Below are positions 45,174 through 56,800 of a stretch of 64,000 nucleotides of DNA, one piece after another. Source of the DNA: Hyperoplus lanceolatus. Lineage: Eukaryota; Chordata; Actinopteri; Uranoscopiformes; Ammodytidae. Position 1 is the first letter of the stretch. Every line of letters begins with the position of its first letter. The DNA lies in the NCBI GenBank assembly GCA_026929865.2, contig CM049403.1, positions 4,767,501 to 4,831,500 of the forward strand, in the 5' to 3' direction. A model generated the notes under the pieces. That model saw only the letters and a program-made list of their open reading frames with translations, searched no databases and was not told the origin of the DNA. Position numbers and translations under genes: made by a program.

Positions 45174-46959
45174 CATGACTTATTAAAAATTGGATATATT
45201 GTTAAGGGAAGTTAGAAGTATTACATTAACAGAACCAAAGAGTTATCTCACCGGTTTCTTTAACATTGTAACGTGATAACATTGAACCGGCTTTAAGAGG
45301 CAATATGTTGGATATCATAAGATTCTCTCAGTTTACAAGCCATTACCTCTCCTTCAGTCTAACAACTGTTTGGTCCATTGGTTTCCTAATAACAGGGTCC
45401 CTCTTAATGTTGAATGCCTTAATTGCTGATGGACGTCCATTCATTGAAAATGAAATAATTGTGCCACTGCAATGGAGTAGATGAATGCACTTTATTTATG
45501 TAATGGTGTGTGCAAGAACTAACTAGACTGTTTTTTCCCCTTCATGTTTACTACTGAGCTTCGTATTTAGCTTAAAACTAATCTGAATCAAATATGCAAC
45601 AGCGATTGATGCTGTTATATTCCACTGACTTAAAACATCTCATCAGAGTTCTCTCTTCAAAGTTGAAGAAACAGGATTATTTCAGTCAAAGATGTGTCAG
45701 CGTTGTTAACCCTATGGACGTGACTCAGCATCATTGGTTGTCCACAAGGTGGCAGAAGAACTCCAGAGTATAGGCCGATAGACACATAACCCTGAAAATG
45801 CATTGCCTTGCCAAGTTGATATAAATGTTGCCAACCATTGACCTACAAAACACATCCATCAGATGAAGTAACATTATCTCCCACCTGTGGAAGTGCACTG
45901 TTGTGCTTCTCAAGCTCTGATTTGAAGAAAAATCTGGACTCTTTTTAAGCTACAATGTTTGATTTTCCTTCCAAGCTACTGACTGACCTTGGCGTTCTAG
46001 GTTCTAGGCAGGTTGCACACAGAGGGTGGAATAATACAATGTTGATTCAAAAAAATTGATAAAGGCAGCTGCTTCTTTTACTTTAAATGTTATGTGCATC
46101 ACATTTTTAATTTAATGTGGGAGATGAGACTATTTTGAAGATGGATCAAATGGGTCCTGTATATATATCCCTCTGTATATTGTAGCAAACAAACCTGTGC
46201 TAGACACACAGATTAGGCCAGTGCGGCAATTTGCAGCCAAAGCATTTTTTTGTTACAGCATTTGGCTTAGAAGCCCTTTCACTGTCCAGCCCACATTTGG
46301 CAGTGATTCAATATAAGAAAAAACAATGCAGCCTAGGCCTCTGAAAGCCACATGTGGCAGATTTGTTCAGCTTGTGCATCTGTTTACTACTGTGACTTAG
46401 ATTCAGTCACTTTTTAATGTTGTTTCTTTCTTTTTAGTAAGCCAAAACTAAAATGAGTTTCCAACCTTACAGTGAGAGAAGAACCGGTTATAAAATGCAT
46501 TGGACACAGGACTGTTCAAATGTCATGCAATGGCATTTTTATTTATGTATACTTGTATAATGTAGCACAGCATGTATATTTCAGCAAGCAGATATTTTGT
46601 TTTTTTATTTAATATTAATATTCTGTCTGAATCGCTCACTTATTTCCCTACTTGTATAAGATCACAGTTGTTTGACATGATTAGACATTTAAATCTGGTC
46701 CTATTGTGACTTTTGCATAACTTAATAAGCATTTCCTTATATATATATTATATAATCGACTCTGTTTTGCATTCCGTATCCCAGACTGTATCTCTGCTGT
46801 GTGTTGACCAGTACATATCAGTGCAGTAGTCACAGTATGAGCGCAACCTCTGTATTATATGCCGGGACTAGTTAACTTACAAAGGATACTGTGTCTGCAA
46901 TGGATAAAAGAGGAAGGCTATGTTTAATGTTCCTGTCAAGTTCAGCAATAAAGAGCAGT

Positions 46960-48335
46960 CCAGTGGCAGAGAGGCTGTGTGCTGTCACCAACAGCTTGTT
47001 TCCATTCTGTTCACTCAAAACACATACAGAGTCAAGTGCCAAATAGTAAATGTAAATGTGTTAAAGTTTTTAATGTCGAAGTGACCAAAAACAACCCATA
47101 GGCCTATGCAAACTTACCATCAAAACATGCCCTAGCATAAGAAAAAAGTCAACACATATTACGTATTAATAAAAGTAAAGGTTTAATACAAAATGTAGCT
47201 ATAGTTTTACGTCATTGTAAAAGAGGATCTCCCCTCAATTGATCTTTCGAGGTTAAATAAAGGCAAATGAAATGAGTTTACATACAGTACAAATAAATCT
47301 AAGGACATTGGATTTTGGGTCTATCTTCCAGGTGTTATGATTTGATTTGGGTTGAATCCACAGGGCCCCAAATCCTTATTAGCAACTAGCCCAGTATCAA
47401 TTTCATTTATATACTGTAAATACACATATAGAAATGTCACATACAAAGATTTGGCTCAGTCTGAGGTTCAACTTTGTTCAAAGGTATACTTTACCTGTCA
47501 CCAGAAAACTGACTTGGGTCATGTTATTTCTGCAGGAGTCAGGCTGGTATCATTCAGTACATTTTTATTGTATCTTAGATTAGCAAGATTAGGTCTACTT
47601 CTGAAAGACACAGCACATTCTTCCTCTTATTTGTAAGAGAGAAATACAAATAAGTGTTTTCAAATGGGTAAGAGAAATAATATGAAAAGTGAAATTCAAT
47701 TTACTTTAAACTCCATCGAATTTGAATTTGAGTTTTACAGAAAGGAAATGCACCTATATTCTAACAGAACACTGCTTCAGCCTAATTTGGTCTGACATGT
47801 GGCTAATGGTAGCTGATGGTATAAATCTTCAGGTAGAACTTGCTGTGTAAAAGGCATTGATGTGTCTGTGTGCTGAGTCTGAGACTCTTGACTAATTGTG
47901 CTTTAGCTTAACAGTATTTTAAGCATTCATCATTGTCCTGTCATAGCCACTTTTGGTAACTGTGGCTACCGTTGTTTAGCAAAAGTGACATTATCTGGCA
48001 TTTAGTTCCAGAGGCAGAGTCTGAGGCACTTTGTCTATATTCTGTGAAGGCATAGACACTAGGATCACATTATGAACTTGATATGCAGGATAATATCTCC
48101 TTCTCAAGTTTAAGCACAGGAGACAATACTAAATATTTATGCACAAAACTATTGAGGCCACACAGAAATAGTTCACTGAAATGTTAATGATGTTCGGCGG
48201 GTATTTCTCCATCTTGAGAGTTCTTAGAGGGACAGTGTTGTAAATGAGTCATTTCCAGTGGGAGCATTAACATCTGCAGTCATGTGCTGTTTCTGACCTG
48301 GCTGGCTGGGCTGGAGCTTGGGTAAGAACCAGCCT
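46960..48335. other. Spacer between AP1S2 and SYAP1 3' ends
   Basis: The convergent ends of two genes meet here. A LINE tail fragment (47210-47275) is the only named piece. Part of the right side is presumably SYAP1 3' untranslated sequence, but I see no decisive polyadenylation signal. Confidence 0.55.
47210..47275 (+). repeat. LINE 3' tail, same family as 5405-7480
   Basis: CATTGTAAAAGAGGATCTCC, CCTCAATTGATCTTTCGAGG and TAAATAAAGGCAAATGAAAT line up with the end of the 5.4-7.5 kb LINE (CATTGTAAATGAGGGTCACC, CCTCAATTGGTCTCTCGAGG, TAAATAAAAGTTAAATGAAA). Only the tail is present: a second, severely 5'-truncated insertion of one family. Confidence 0.75.
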
Positions 48336-51183
48336 CTAACTGTCCTCCTTTAGCATCTCTTCAATCTCCTTGTCCCAGTTGTCATCACGGTTGTCATTAT
48401 CGGCCAACACGTCGTACTCCTGGAGCTCCTCCTGCAGTTCCCTCTCCCAGTCCGGAGTCTCCTCTGGAAAAAAACACAACGCTGACTAAAACATATAAAG
48501 TAAAAGTATGGCTAAGAACTAACCAAAGGGGCAACCACCTCTAAATGTATGCTGTACCTTATTAGTTGTGTATTGATTGTGTATTTGTTTAACCTAATAA
48601 TCCTACTAATGAATTATCCTGTTTTATTTTTCTTTCTTTCTGTTTCTCTGTATTTGTATAAAGCAAATGTTTCTATTGTATATCTTTGTCATTTTTATTG
48701 TAACATCAACCTGCCTGATGGACTACAGATGAAAATGATCCCCGGGCTACAATCTGGCATTTTTACGTGTACTGCTGTACATGTTCATTAATGTGCATTG
48801 AAACAAATAAATAAAAATAAATAAAATAGACTCACTCATCACACAGATAAACTCCAGTAATCACACCACTACAGCCACCCAGTTTGACCTCCAGTAAAGA
48901 CTCACCCTGCTGTGTGTTGGGATCTTCCCTCTTGTCCAGGACCAGCTGTTCCATCTCTTTGCGTAGGTCGTCCTCGTCTATCTTGCACAAGTCGAAAGCG
49001 TCGCTCACAAAATCAGAGCCAGGCGGGCTGGTGGAGATCTGCTCTTCATCCTTTTTCATAACAGAAACAGATGGTCAGTCAGACACTCACTTTAGTGCAA
49101 TGAATGTTTTATTATAAATACTCTTATACTCTTGGGGTATTTTATTCTTTGAAACTCGGGAGACTCACCTCAATTGACTTTGGTTTTGTACTGCGGGTGG
49201 CAGGGGGAGTTTTCCGTTGAACTTCACCTTCAAAAAATAGCTTTTTGACATCATTTCTCCAGTGTATTTCAATTAAAAAATTACGTTGATATATTCATAC
49301 TTTCTTCATAACATTAAAAGTGTAGACTAATTATATATATATATATACTGTGCGCGAAAGACAATGAATTAAAATGAATTCCTTTTCATGTTTCACTCTA
49401 CATAGTAGTGGCTACCCTTCTGATGAATGGCCTCAGGACAGGTGGCAGTTTTCTCCACGTCTCTCCACTCCGCTGCCTGCTGTGCTGCCAGAGCTGTGAG
49501 CTGAGCCGACTGTTTTATTAAGGACACACGGTAGAAATAATTCTTCCAGAAGACCTCCTCTTTCACCCTGAAATGAGACACACAGAGGGATATTATAAAA
49601 TAATAATGTGTGGTGGAATAAAAGCATTTTTATTTATTTACTTATGCTGGGAAGCACATGATAAAAACACATGACAAAGTATTACGCAGGTGTCCAAACA
49701 CTCTCACTGTTTGGGCACCAGATGGAAGCGCATCTTCCGAAGGAGCTCGTCCTCATCCAACATCACCATGGCGACGGGATACATTTGCTCAGAGTCAAAG
49801 TGAAACTGCACCCCAGCAGGAGGATCTCGCAAAAAGTTTCTTTTGTCCTGTCAACAATAAAGTGAAGTTATCTTATTTTAACTGATATTATAAAGTGAAG
49901 TTATCTTATTTTAACTGATATTATACTATAAAGGGACAACTTCACTTTAAAAAGGGAGTTATACTCACAGCTGATAGAGCTAGAATCTGTTGCTGCATGG
50001 TTTCCTCTTCATTATAACCAACCCATGGAGGCACAGCAGCATCTAGTGTCAATGAAAACAAGCCTGTAGCTACTGTATTGTAATATAATTTTCTTATACC
50101 ATGAAAACATACTGATTCAATATTACTGTGGGATTATACTGTATATTAGAGTTGATAACTGACTTACCAGACTTTTTTGCATTCTTCTCCTGAACGAACC
50201 TTTCTTGCTCTTTCTGGAAATCACCCAAAATGGTCTGAGGGGAGGAAACATATTATTTAATAGGACAAAACTTCAGAGGAAGGCAGAAGGACGTAAACGC
50301 ATCTTAATTTAAAACAGACATAAAGGGCAGTTCACCTTATCGATCATTCCATTCACCTTGCCCTCCTCCACGCTTTTCTTCAGGTTTTGCGCTGTTTCAG
50401 CAACGGACTCGGACAGTTTCTTTGAGGCACTGCTTGCAATATTATAAATGTAACCTGCAGACCAGCAAGTATAACGGATATTAGTGAGATTACACAGATC
50501 CTTACGACATAGCATACGGACCACCTTTTTTTTTTTTTTTTTTTGGCATTTTGAGAATAATGTCAGTATTTCAACTTAATTCTCTATCTCAGTATTCTTG
50601 TCTCAGTGGTTGTCTGTCTCTCCTCTTTCCAGGTCGTATGCTGTGCAGCCCCATGAGGCCGTTTGTTTGCTATTTGTGATACTGGGCTAGGCTTTATAAA
50701 CAAACAAAAAATACTTGAAAGTTCAACTTTATTCTCAAATAAAAATTATAATAAAAATCTTCCTCTGGTTTCTTTATTCATCATTATGCCTAGCAGTTAA
50801 GGTGACATTTAGACTTTATTCTCGAAATGCAAAATAAATAAATAAAAGCCTTTCTTCTCTTTATTCCTATAATGTGGCTACAATACTGCTACAGTAGCAA
50901 GGCGACTTGACCCACTCAGCAAAGTTTACTGTAACAACAGCTGGTAGGCCTACTACACTGTTTACTCTTGTTGCCATAACTGAGACTTACCACTGAAGGC
51001 CTTGGCTCTCTGGAGCAGCTGAGGCGGCTGAACATCTTCCCTAGGAGTGGTGTTCTGCTCACCTTCAGCGGCGTTAGTCGCTTTGTTTATGTCATTAGCA
51101 TCAACAGCAGACTTGCCTTCTTCTTTAAATTCTTGGCTATTTCCCGTTTCTATTCCGAGCCAGGCTCCCCAGTTCTTCAACAT
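48336..51183 (-). CDS. SYAP1: SYAP1, synapse-associated protein 1 (complete, 9 exons)
   Basis: BSD-domain protein, orthologue of fly Sap47; in mammals it supports mTORC2-dependent Akt1 phosphorylation and is found at Golgi and synapses. Exons in transcript order: 51183-50991, 50454-50336, 50234-50168, 50042-49969, 49847-49708, 49567-49416, 49227-49169, 49050-48906, 48463-48336. Phases agree: 359 codons with stop (human 352 residues). Order: a variable N-terminus [70 protein letters not shown]; the BSD domain ([60 protein letters not shown]); then acidic [29 protein letters not shown] and [13 protein letters not shown]. The acceptor before exon 8 (TATGAAAAAG) is weak, but the frame and conserved DEEQISTSP support it. 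Confidence 0.95.
48690..48835 (+). repeat. LINE 3' tail fragment in SYAP1 intron 8
   Basis: CCTGATGGACTACAGATGAA, ATCTGGCATTTTTACGTG and ATTAATGTGCATTGAAACAA ending in AAATAAATAAAAATAAAT match the 3' end of a common teleost non-LTR family. It is antisense to SYAP1 and ends about 70 bp from the donor of exon 8. Confidence 0.6.
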
Positions 51184-51420
51184 ACTTTAAATATTTTGTC
51201 AACCAACGTAAAAATAGGTGTTCAACATACTCTAATGAGGACTTACTCGGTTTAAAGTGTCAATTTTCAGAGCGGTTTGAACTTTAAACAAGAGAGGGAT
51301 AGCTGGTGACGTTACACTTGGTCAAACCACTTCCGCGAATCCGTTAAGTTTGTCCCTACCATGTAGCGTACCAGTTGGCATGGAAACGTACGCGCTGTAG
51401 TAGTTTTTGTCTTCGCCGTA
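51184..51420. promoter_or_regulatory. Shared divergent promoter region, SYAP1 / SHROOM2
   Basis: SYAP1 starts leftwards at 51183, and a GC-richer region followed by a spliced exon leads rightwards to SHROOM2. No TATA box is obvious. There is a CRE-like TGACGTTA (51307-51314) and an ETS-type ACTTCCG (51329-51335), both usual in housekeeping bidirectional promoters. Activity in both directions is inferred from geometry. Confidence 0.5.
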
Positions 51421-51927
51421 GAAAGTTTTTTTAGTAAAGAACATTTTATCTCGGTTATCTAGGTGATGTTTCTACCTCCAGAAGGTATTGTTGCCTTCTC
51501 ATCCCTTTGTTAAGAGTAAGTAGGTTTATATCTGAGCATAAAGTAGAATTAAGTTACGTGTTTGCTGACGGTAGATGGCACGCTTGCGCAGCATTTGTCT
51601 GCACTTGTTCTCCCTGTTGTCCGTGGATGGAGCTAGTTTAGCTTAGCCACTTTAAACTCTCCCGAGTGGGTCAGTGTGTCGTTTCTCGGTTTGTGTAATG
51701 AAGCAGGGCACGGACAGACAAGTGCTTCGGTTGAAATAGTGGAAACTCTCCGCTTATTCCCCCGAAACTTTTGGGACAATTATCGAGCTACCAAATAGTG
51801 ATTTTTTTTGGAAGAAAAAGCGGGTTAAAAAAGATGAAGTATGTGTCACGTAAACCTGGGATATAGCTGCGTGCCTCCCAGACCGAGCTTCCCTGTTCAC
51901 CGGCTCGTCCACAAGTTGAATTCCCAG
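51420..51927 (+). other. SHROOM2: SHROOM2 5' non-coding exon with small upstream ORF
   Basis: The region ends at a strong donor, TTCCCAG|GTAAGA (51927/51928), and the next plausible acceptor is TTACATAG at 53875-53882, seven bases before the SHROOM2 ATG. Its start is not determined. It contains an 11-codon upstream frame ATG..TAG at 51834-51866 (MKYVSRKPGI), which could damp translation. The assignment to SHROOM2 is inferred from order and spacing. Confidence 0.45.
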
Positions 51928-53134
51928 GTAAGAAGTCTTTTAAGCAGTGTTTATACTATTTTTTTCTTTTCAGAAAGCTTTGCTTCTCACGGTGTCGAGT
52001 TGTTCATTTAATTACAAAGTGCGTGTTTCACCTATTTCCAGGGACCAACTCTGTTTAACGAAGCTCGTGTTTGCTTTTTTTTTTGTTGGCACATGCGGAG
52101 ATGGTTTCCATTGTTAGTGTGTTTAATTCTCTCACACAGAAGAGCATTAGGTTTGAGTCAGTCTGTCTGCAGTATGACAACAGGTGTTTACTCAGCGTTA
52201 GGCCTACATATTTCCCAAAGTGGTGACAGAAGGATACATTTTTACATTGAAGAGACTGAGGAGAGACACAATCACAATCAACACAATCATATAGTGTGTG
52301 TCAAAGGAGTGCATTTCAAATTAAGAGCACGCACATACTTTCAGCCGAAGGTCATTATGAACATGAATCAAATTTGATTTAGGATTTAAAAACGCTATTG
52401 GAATAAATATTAAATTTTCTGTCAGAGCACTATGTAGTACTACTACTATGTACACTTTATCCGTATAAGTTCCCAAATGCCAACTGTCAATAAGCTTATA
52501 ATTACTAGTAGCCCAAATCAATGACATCCTACATTGGGAGTTAGATTCTTGTCACAAATAAAGCTTGGCTACATTAAGTGAGGTTGGTGTTGTAGTGCCC
52601 AAGAGTGACCCCATATTCCATAATATGCGTCTAGCTTTTGTGTCAGGGTTTGTCTATTGTAATGGTGCAGCCATGTTTGAATATAAAATAAGTGCTTGTA
52701 TTACTCAGCACAGACATGCTCTGATCGCTTGCCAATTGTGTGGTATAATAAACAATAGTGTCAGTGATTAGTCCAATGTTGACACGCGCATCAGTGTTTA
52801 AGATGAAACACACTTGTGTTTATATAGTAGTTTCTATAGTTTGTAATATAAAACCCTTGATGTGAAGGTGTATTATTTCATGAATTGAACACAGTGGCAA
52901 CCAAGGATACAGTAATCTATTACATTATTAGCTAAATCAGACCATACAAAGTGATTCCCTTAAACAATGGAGTAAATTGAAAGAAATGCATACAAACGAG
53001 CAACAACACAAGGTCAGCTGTAAACGTTTTTACGCATAGAATGATTTGACAATAAAGATTAACATGATAAAATAATATGCACAGTTTACATTATTTTGTT
53101 TCTCTCAGTTTGAGTCCTAGGATCATTGTTTAAT

Positions 53135-53490
53135 AATAATTGATAGGTTTTATATAGAGCTTTATTGCCTAGGCACTCAAAGACGCTTTACAGGGTTCCT
53201 GGCTCAATTCGTTCACACACAGTCATTTACCAGTGGTGGTAAACTACGAGAGTAGCCACAGCTGCCCTGGGGCAGACTGACGGAAGTGTGGCTGCCATTC
53301 AGCGCCAACGGCCCCTCCGACCACCACCTCAAACATACAGCAATCATACACATTCACACCAGGCAAGGTGGGTGAAGTGTCTTGCCCAAGGACACAACAA
53401 CCATGACACAGGTGGCCGGACGGGGATCGAACTCAACCGCCAACCCTTGGATCGTTGGCCAACCCGCTTAACCACCACTGGCCTATGCTC
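53135..53490 (-). repeat. tRNA-derived SINE-like repeat
   Basis: On the minus strand a polymerase III A box TGGTTAAGCGGG (about 53474-53463) is followed by the B box GAGTTCGATCC (53434-53424) at tRNA-like spacing. The body has the complement of AAGTGTCTTGCCCAAGGACA and CTGCCCTGGGGCAGACTGAC, well known in teleost dispersed repeats. The far end has TAGAGCTTTATTGCCTAGGC with CACTCAAAGACGCTTTACAG. It lies in SHROOM2 intron 1. Confidence 0.65.
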
Positions 53491-53889
53491 AGCGAGCTTT
53501 ATTCAGGAGTCTCCTTGGCAGAGCAGCCGGTAGTCTTTTCAGGTCACGCTCAGGTTCAGGAAGGGCTTAAAAGATCAGCAGGAGAACATGTGGCCAGACC
53601 GTGCTGAGCTGCGAAAGTCATCAGTAAAATGTCATTACTAAAATTGACCAGTAATGATACTGAAATCATGGTGTTAGTATTGTATCTATAGTACCAGCAG
53701 TGGTGTTATGCTCTTGCAAAGGCTGTGTGGACAATAGATTATAAAAGGAGTTACAGCGGGGTGTCGACTCGTCAGCATAGCACTGGAACATGCTTGTAGA
53801 TGGCTGACAGTGTGTCAACATGAACAAGTGTCTATTATTATTTTACTACAGTACTCAATGTTATTTTTGTTTCATTACATAGCATCACC

Positions 53890-56800
53890 ATGGACACTGA
53901 GGGATACACAAATGTTACACACTATACAGAAGCGCCGAGCGTTTGGCACGTGATGCAGAAATCAGGAGATGTGGATCAGAGGAGCAGAGATGGTGAGGGC
54001 TGGACGCTGGTGGATGTTTTCCTCTCAGGAGGAGCACCGTGGGGGTTCACACTGAGAGGGGGACTGGAGCATCGAGAGCCTCTGCTCATAACCAAGGTAA
54101 GTACTCCCCAAGACATGAAAAACACAGGAACAAAGACAGCTCAGAATTGAGGTGACATGTGGAAGTTTGCTTGATGGAAAAGCAGGATCTCTAGAATACC
54201 GGTACATAAAAAAACGTCTCCTTCCCTGTGAATTATCAATTTAAATCAAAATGTCAATGTCACACACAGAACGTGCAAAAATGAAGTGATAATTATTTTT
54301 GTTTTATAAGTGTAGCAAAGCACATTTTCTGCTCAAGCGTCACAGTGTCTACTAGGATTTGAATTTCAAATGCATGGCGTCCCTGCAACGTGATGAAATA
54401 TGAGATATGAGATCTGCTAGTATTACGGGCGCTAGCTAGCCCAGCTACAACAAAGGTACACACAGAAACTCTCTCAAGAGGTTATACATTTGCTTCTAGT
54501 GAAAGTCAAGCTCCACCAAATGTGTCTTTCCATCAGTCACACAGGGAGCCTGACAGTAGCTTCTCATGCTCTGACTAACAGCTCTACGTCACTGTACATG
54601 GGTCCATGCTCCCTTACCTCTCCAATGAATTTAAAAAAAACATAATGTGACATGAGAGCCTTCTAGTAGAACTTTAAGGTATATTTACTCTTTACAGATG
54701 GTGTGGGTTTACAAGCAACAAGAACACTAATTGAAGGGTCGTATTATAGTGTCAGTGTACAACTCACTGGATGTGTGACTGTCATTGTCCCTTTGTTCCA
54801 CCTACATGTGCGCTCTCAAAGGAGCTCCCTCCTCCTAATGTGAACATCTTCCACATCCTCTCCAACTACAGGATGCCAAACAAATGCTTTGTCACGATAG
54901 AGCAGCTAAGGATGTCTGGCAAAGTAATATCACCCTCTGCTTATGTGTTTGCACAATCAATCACCTTTTATAAGCAGTGGCCTAGACCAGTTCAAATGAA
55001 ATTTTACCAGCTTGCTGTCAACTAATGACACTTAATACTGCTTATTGCTCCAACATCCAACACTTATGTGTCAAAAATGTAGCTGTGCATATTTCATAGT
55101 CTTATTTTAGATGATTAGTTTAAATATACAGGGTGAGGAGAGGTGGTGACATGAGACTAATTGTTATAGTTTGATGATTTATTCTCCTTTGTTATCATTA
55201 ACCATTTAAAAAAAAAATATATATTTATCCTTTATTTTACCAGGCAAGAATTGCTTGAGATCAAATTACCTCTTTTTAGAGCAAAGCCTGGCAAAATGGG
55301 CTTGATGGTTTTTTGTCCTCCTAACAGAGCTTTGGAGGTAGCGCTGCCTAGAATGGCCTGGAAGGCCCTAACTCTAACCCTAACCATAACCATTACCGTA
55401 ACTGTTGTCCAAAAATGGCAGCAGTCATATATAGTGAAATGTAAGACAACCCTAAAAATAATGCACAGTCATGATGAGGGTGAAGAAGGAAGAGGAGGCT
55501 ACTTAAAAAATAAATCCAACAGTGTGCACCTTGGCTTGTGAATGTTGTAGGCCATGACTTTGTTAAATTGCTGATATGAGCCACAATATGCATGTACACA
55601 GTGCCCATGGGAGGGAGAGCACCTAAACACAGTGTAGCCCAATAAGCTCCACTTCTTCTCTGTTGACTGTGTAAATGATTGACTACCAAAGACCTTGCTA
55701 AGTTAAATTGACATGCTGAAATACCAGCACCTGTTTGTCGGGAGCTGTGCCCCCTGCTTCAGTTTTGTCCCTGGTTTCTTTATATTGACCCAAACGGGTT
55801 CCAAAGTCCAAGTCAAATAGACGAAACTCAGGATGTGAGGCACCACACGGGCTCAGAGCGATATGACCTCCACCCCAATACTCTAGCTTTTACAAACATG
55901 TTGTTCAAAATGTCTAGAATTCTGAACATTTTAAGTCTTTAAGCTATAAGACTGAGTGGCATGGTCAGTCACAGACTTGCGTGGGGTGAACCATTGCCCA
56001 GTTGGACAGCATGCTCTTCGGTTTGATATTGACTGCATTTTATTGTTAATGTTTTGTCAATGAATGCCACATCCTAACTCTCCTAAGGAGCAGCAACACT
56101 GGACCTGCTTTTCATCTAATGGTGAGATGTGAACTCCTCTGAACTCTTTGAGAAGCCTTTTTCTCTACACATTTAACCTTTTTATAATCGCAAAACCTTT
56201 AAATATTTTTCTATAGTTTTGCCAAAGTTTTTCTGTCTGGCACTTAAATATGTGTCTCAGTCATTTGGTCATGAACTAGACTTAACACAAGTTGGTCAAG
56301 CTGTCTTTAAACGTGTCAGAGTTTACTTTGCTGTCACTGAGGCTACAGCGTGTGTTATTAGATCCCATCTGGACCACTGCTTTTTCTCATATTTTTGTTC
56401 TGGGTTGAATTTCAGTTTTAAAGGAAGGTAGCCAGTGGTACCAGGAGCAGGGGAGGAATGTTGGAGCCTTGTCTGATTTTCTAAATGTAGTGAATTATCT
56501 GTGACAGCCTGAAGCCCGTTGGAATGGCACGATGGCAAGTCAAGTCAGGATTAGTGATTTGTGCTCTCTTTGGAAGTGGCTCTCCGATTAGAGTCATTGA
56601 TTTACAACGGTATGTCGTTGAATTATTTGTGTTAACTAGATAAAGATGCGAGTTAACCCATTATATTCCCTATGCAAAGTAATAACCTTAAATCGTAGCA
56701 TGTAGGAAGGTCTAACAGTGTGTCTACAAAATTCTGTGTGCAGTGCTTGATACTAAAAAGCATTGTGTAGGCTGATCTTGCAAATATATGGGCACTGCTT

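Larger units (their letters stand above)
44644..46952 (+). other. AP1S2: AP1S2 3' untranslated region (inferred)
   Basis: After the stop there is a C-run and CA repeat (44741-44840), an ATT repeat (45081-45173), then ordinary AT-rich sequence. The best polyadenylation signal is AATAAA at 46947-46952 in CAGCAATAAAGAGCAG. Mammalian AP1S2 also has a long 3' untranslated region. The boundary is a guess from the signal alone. Confidence 0.45.
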
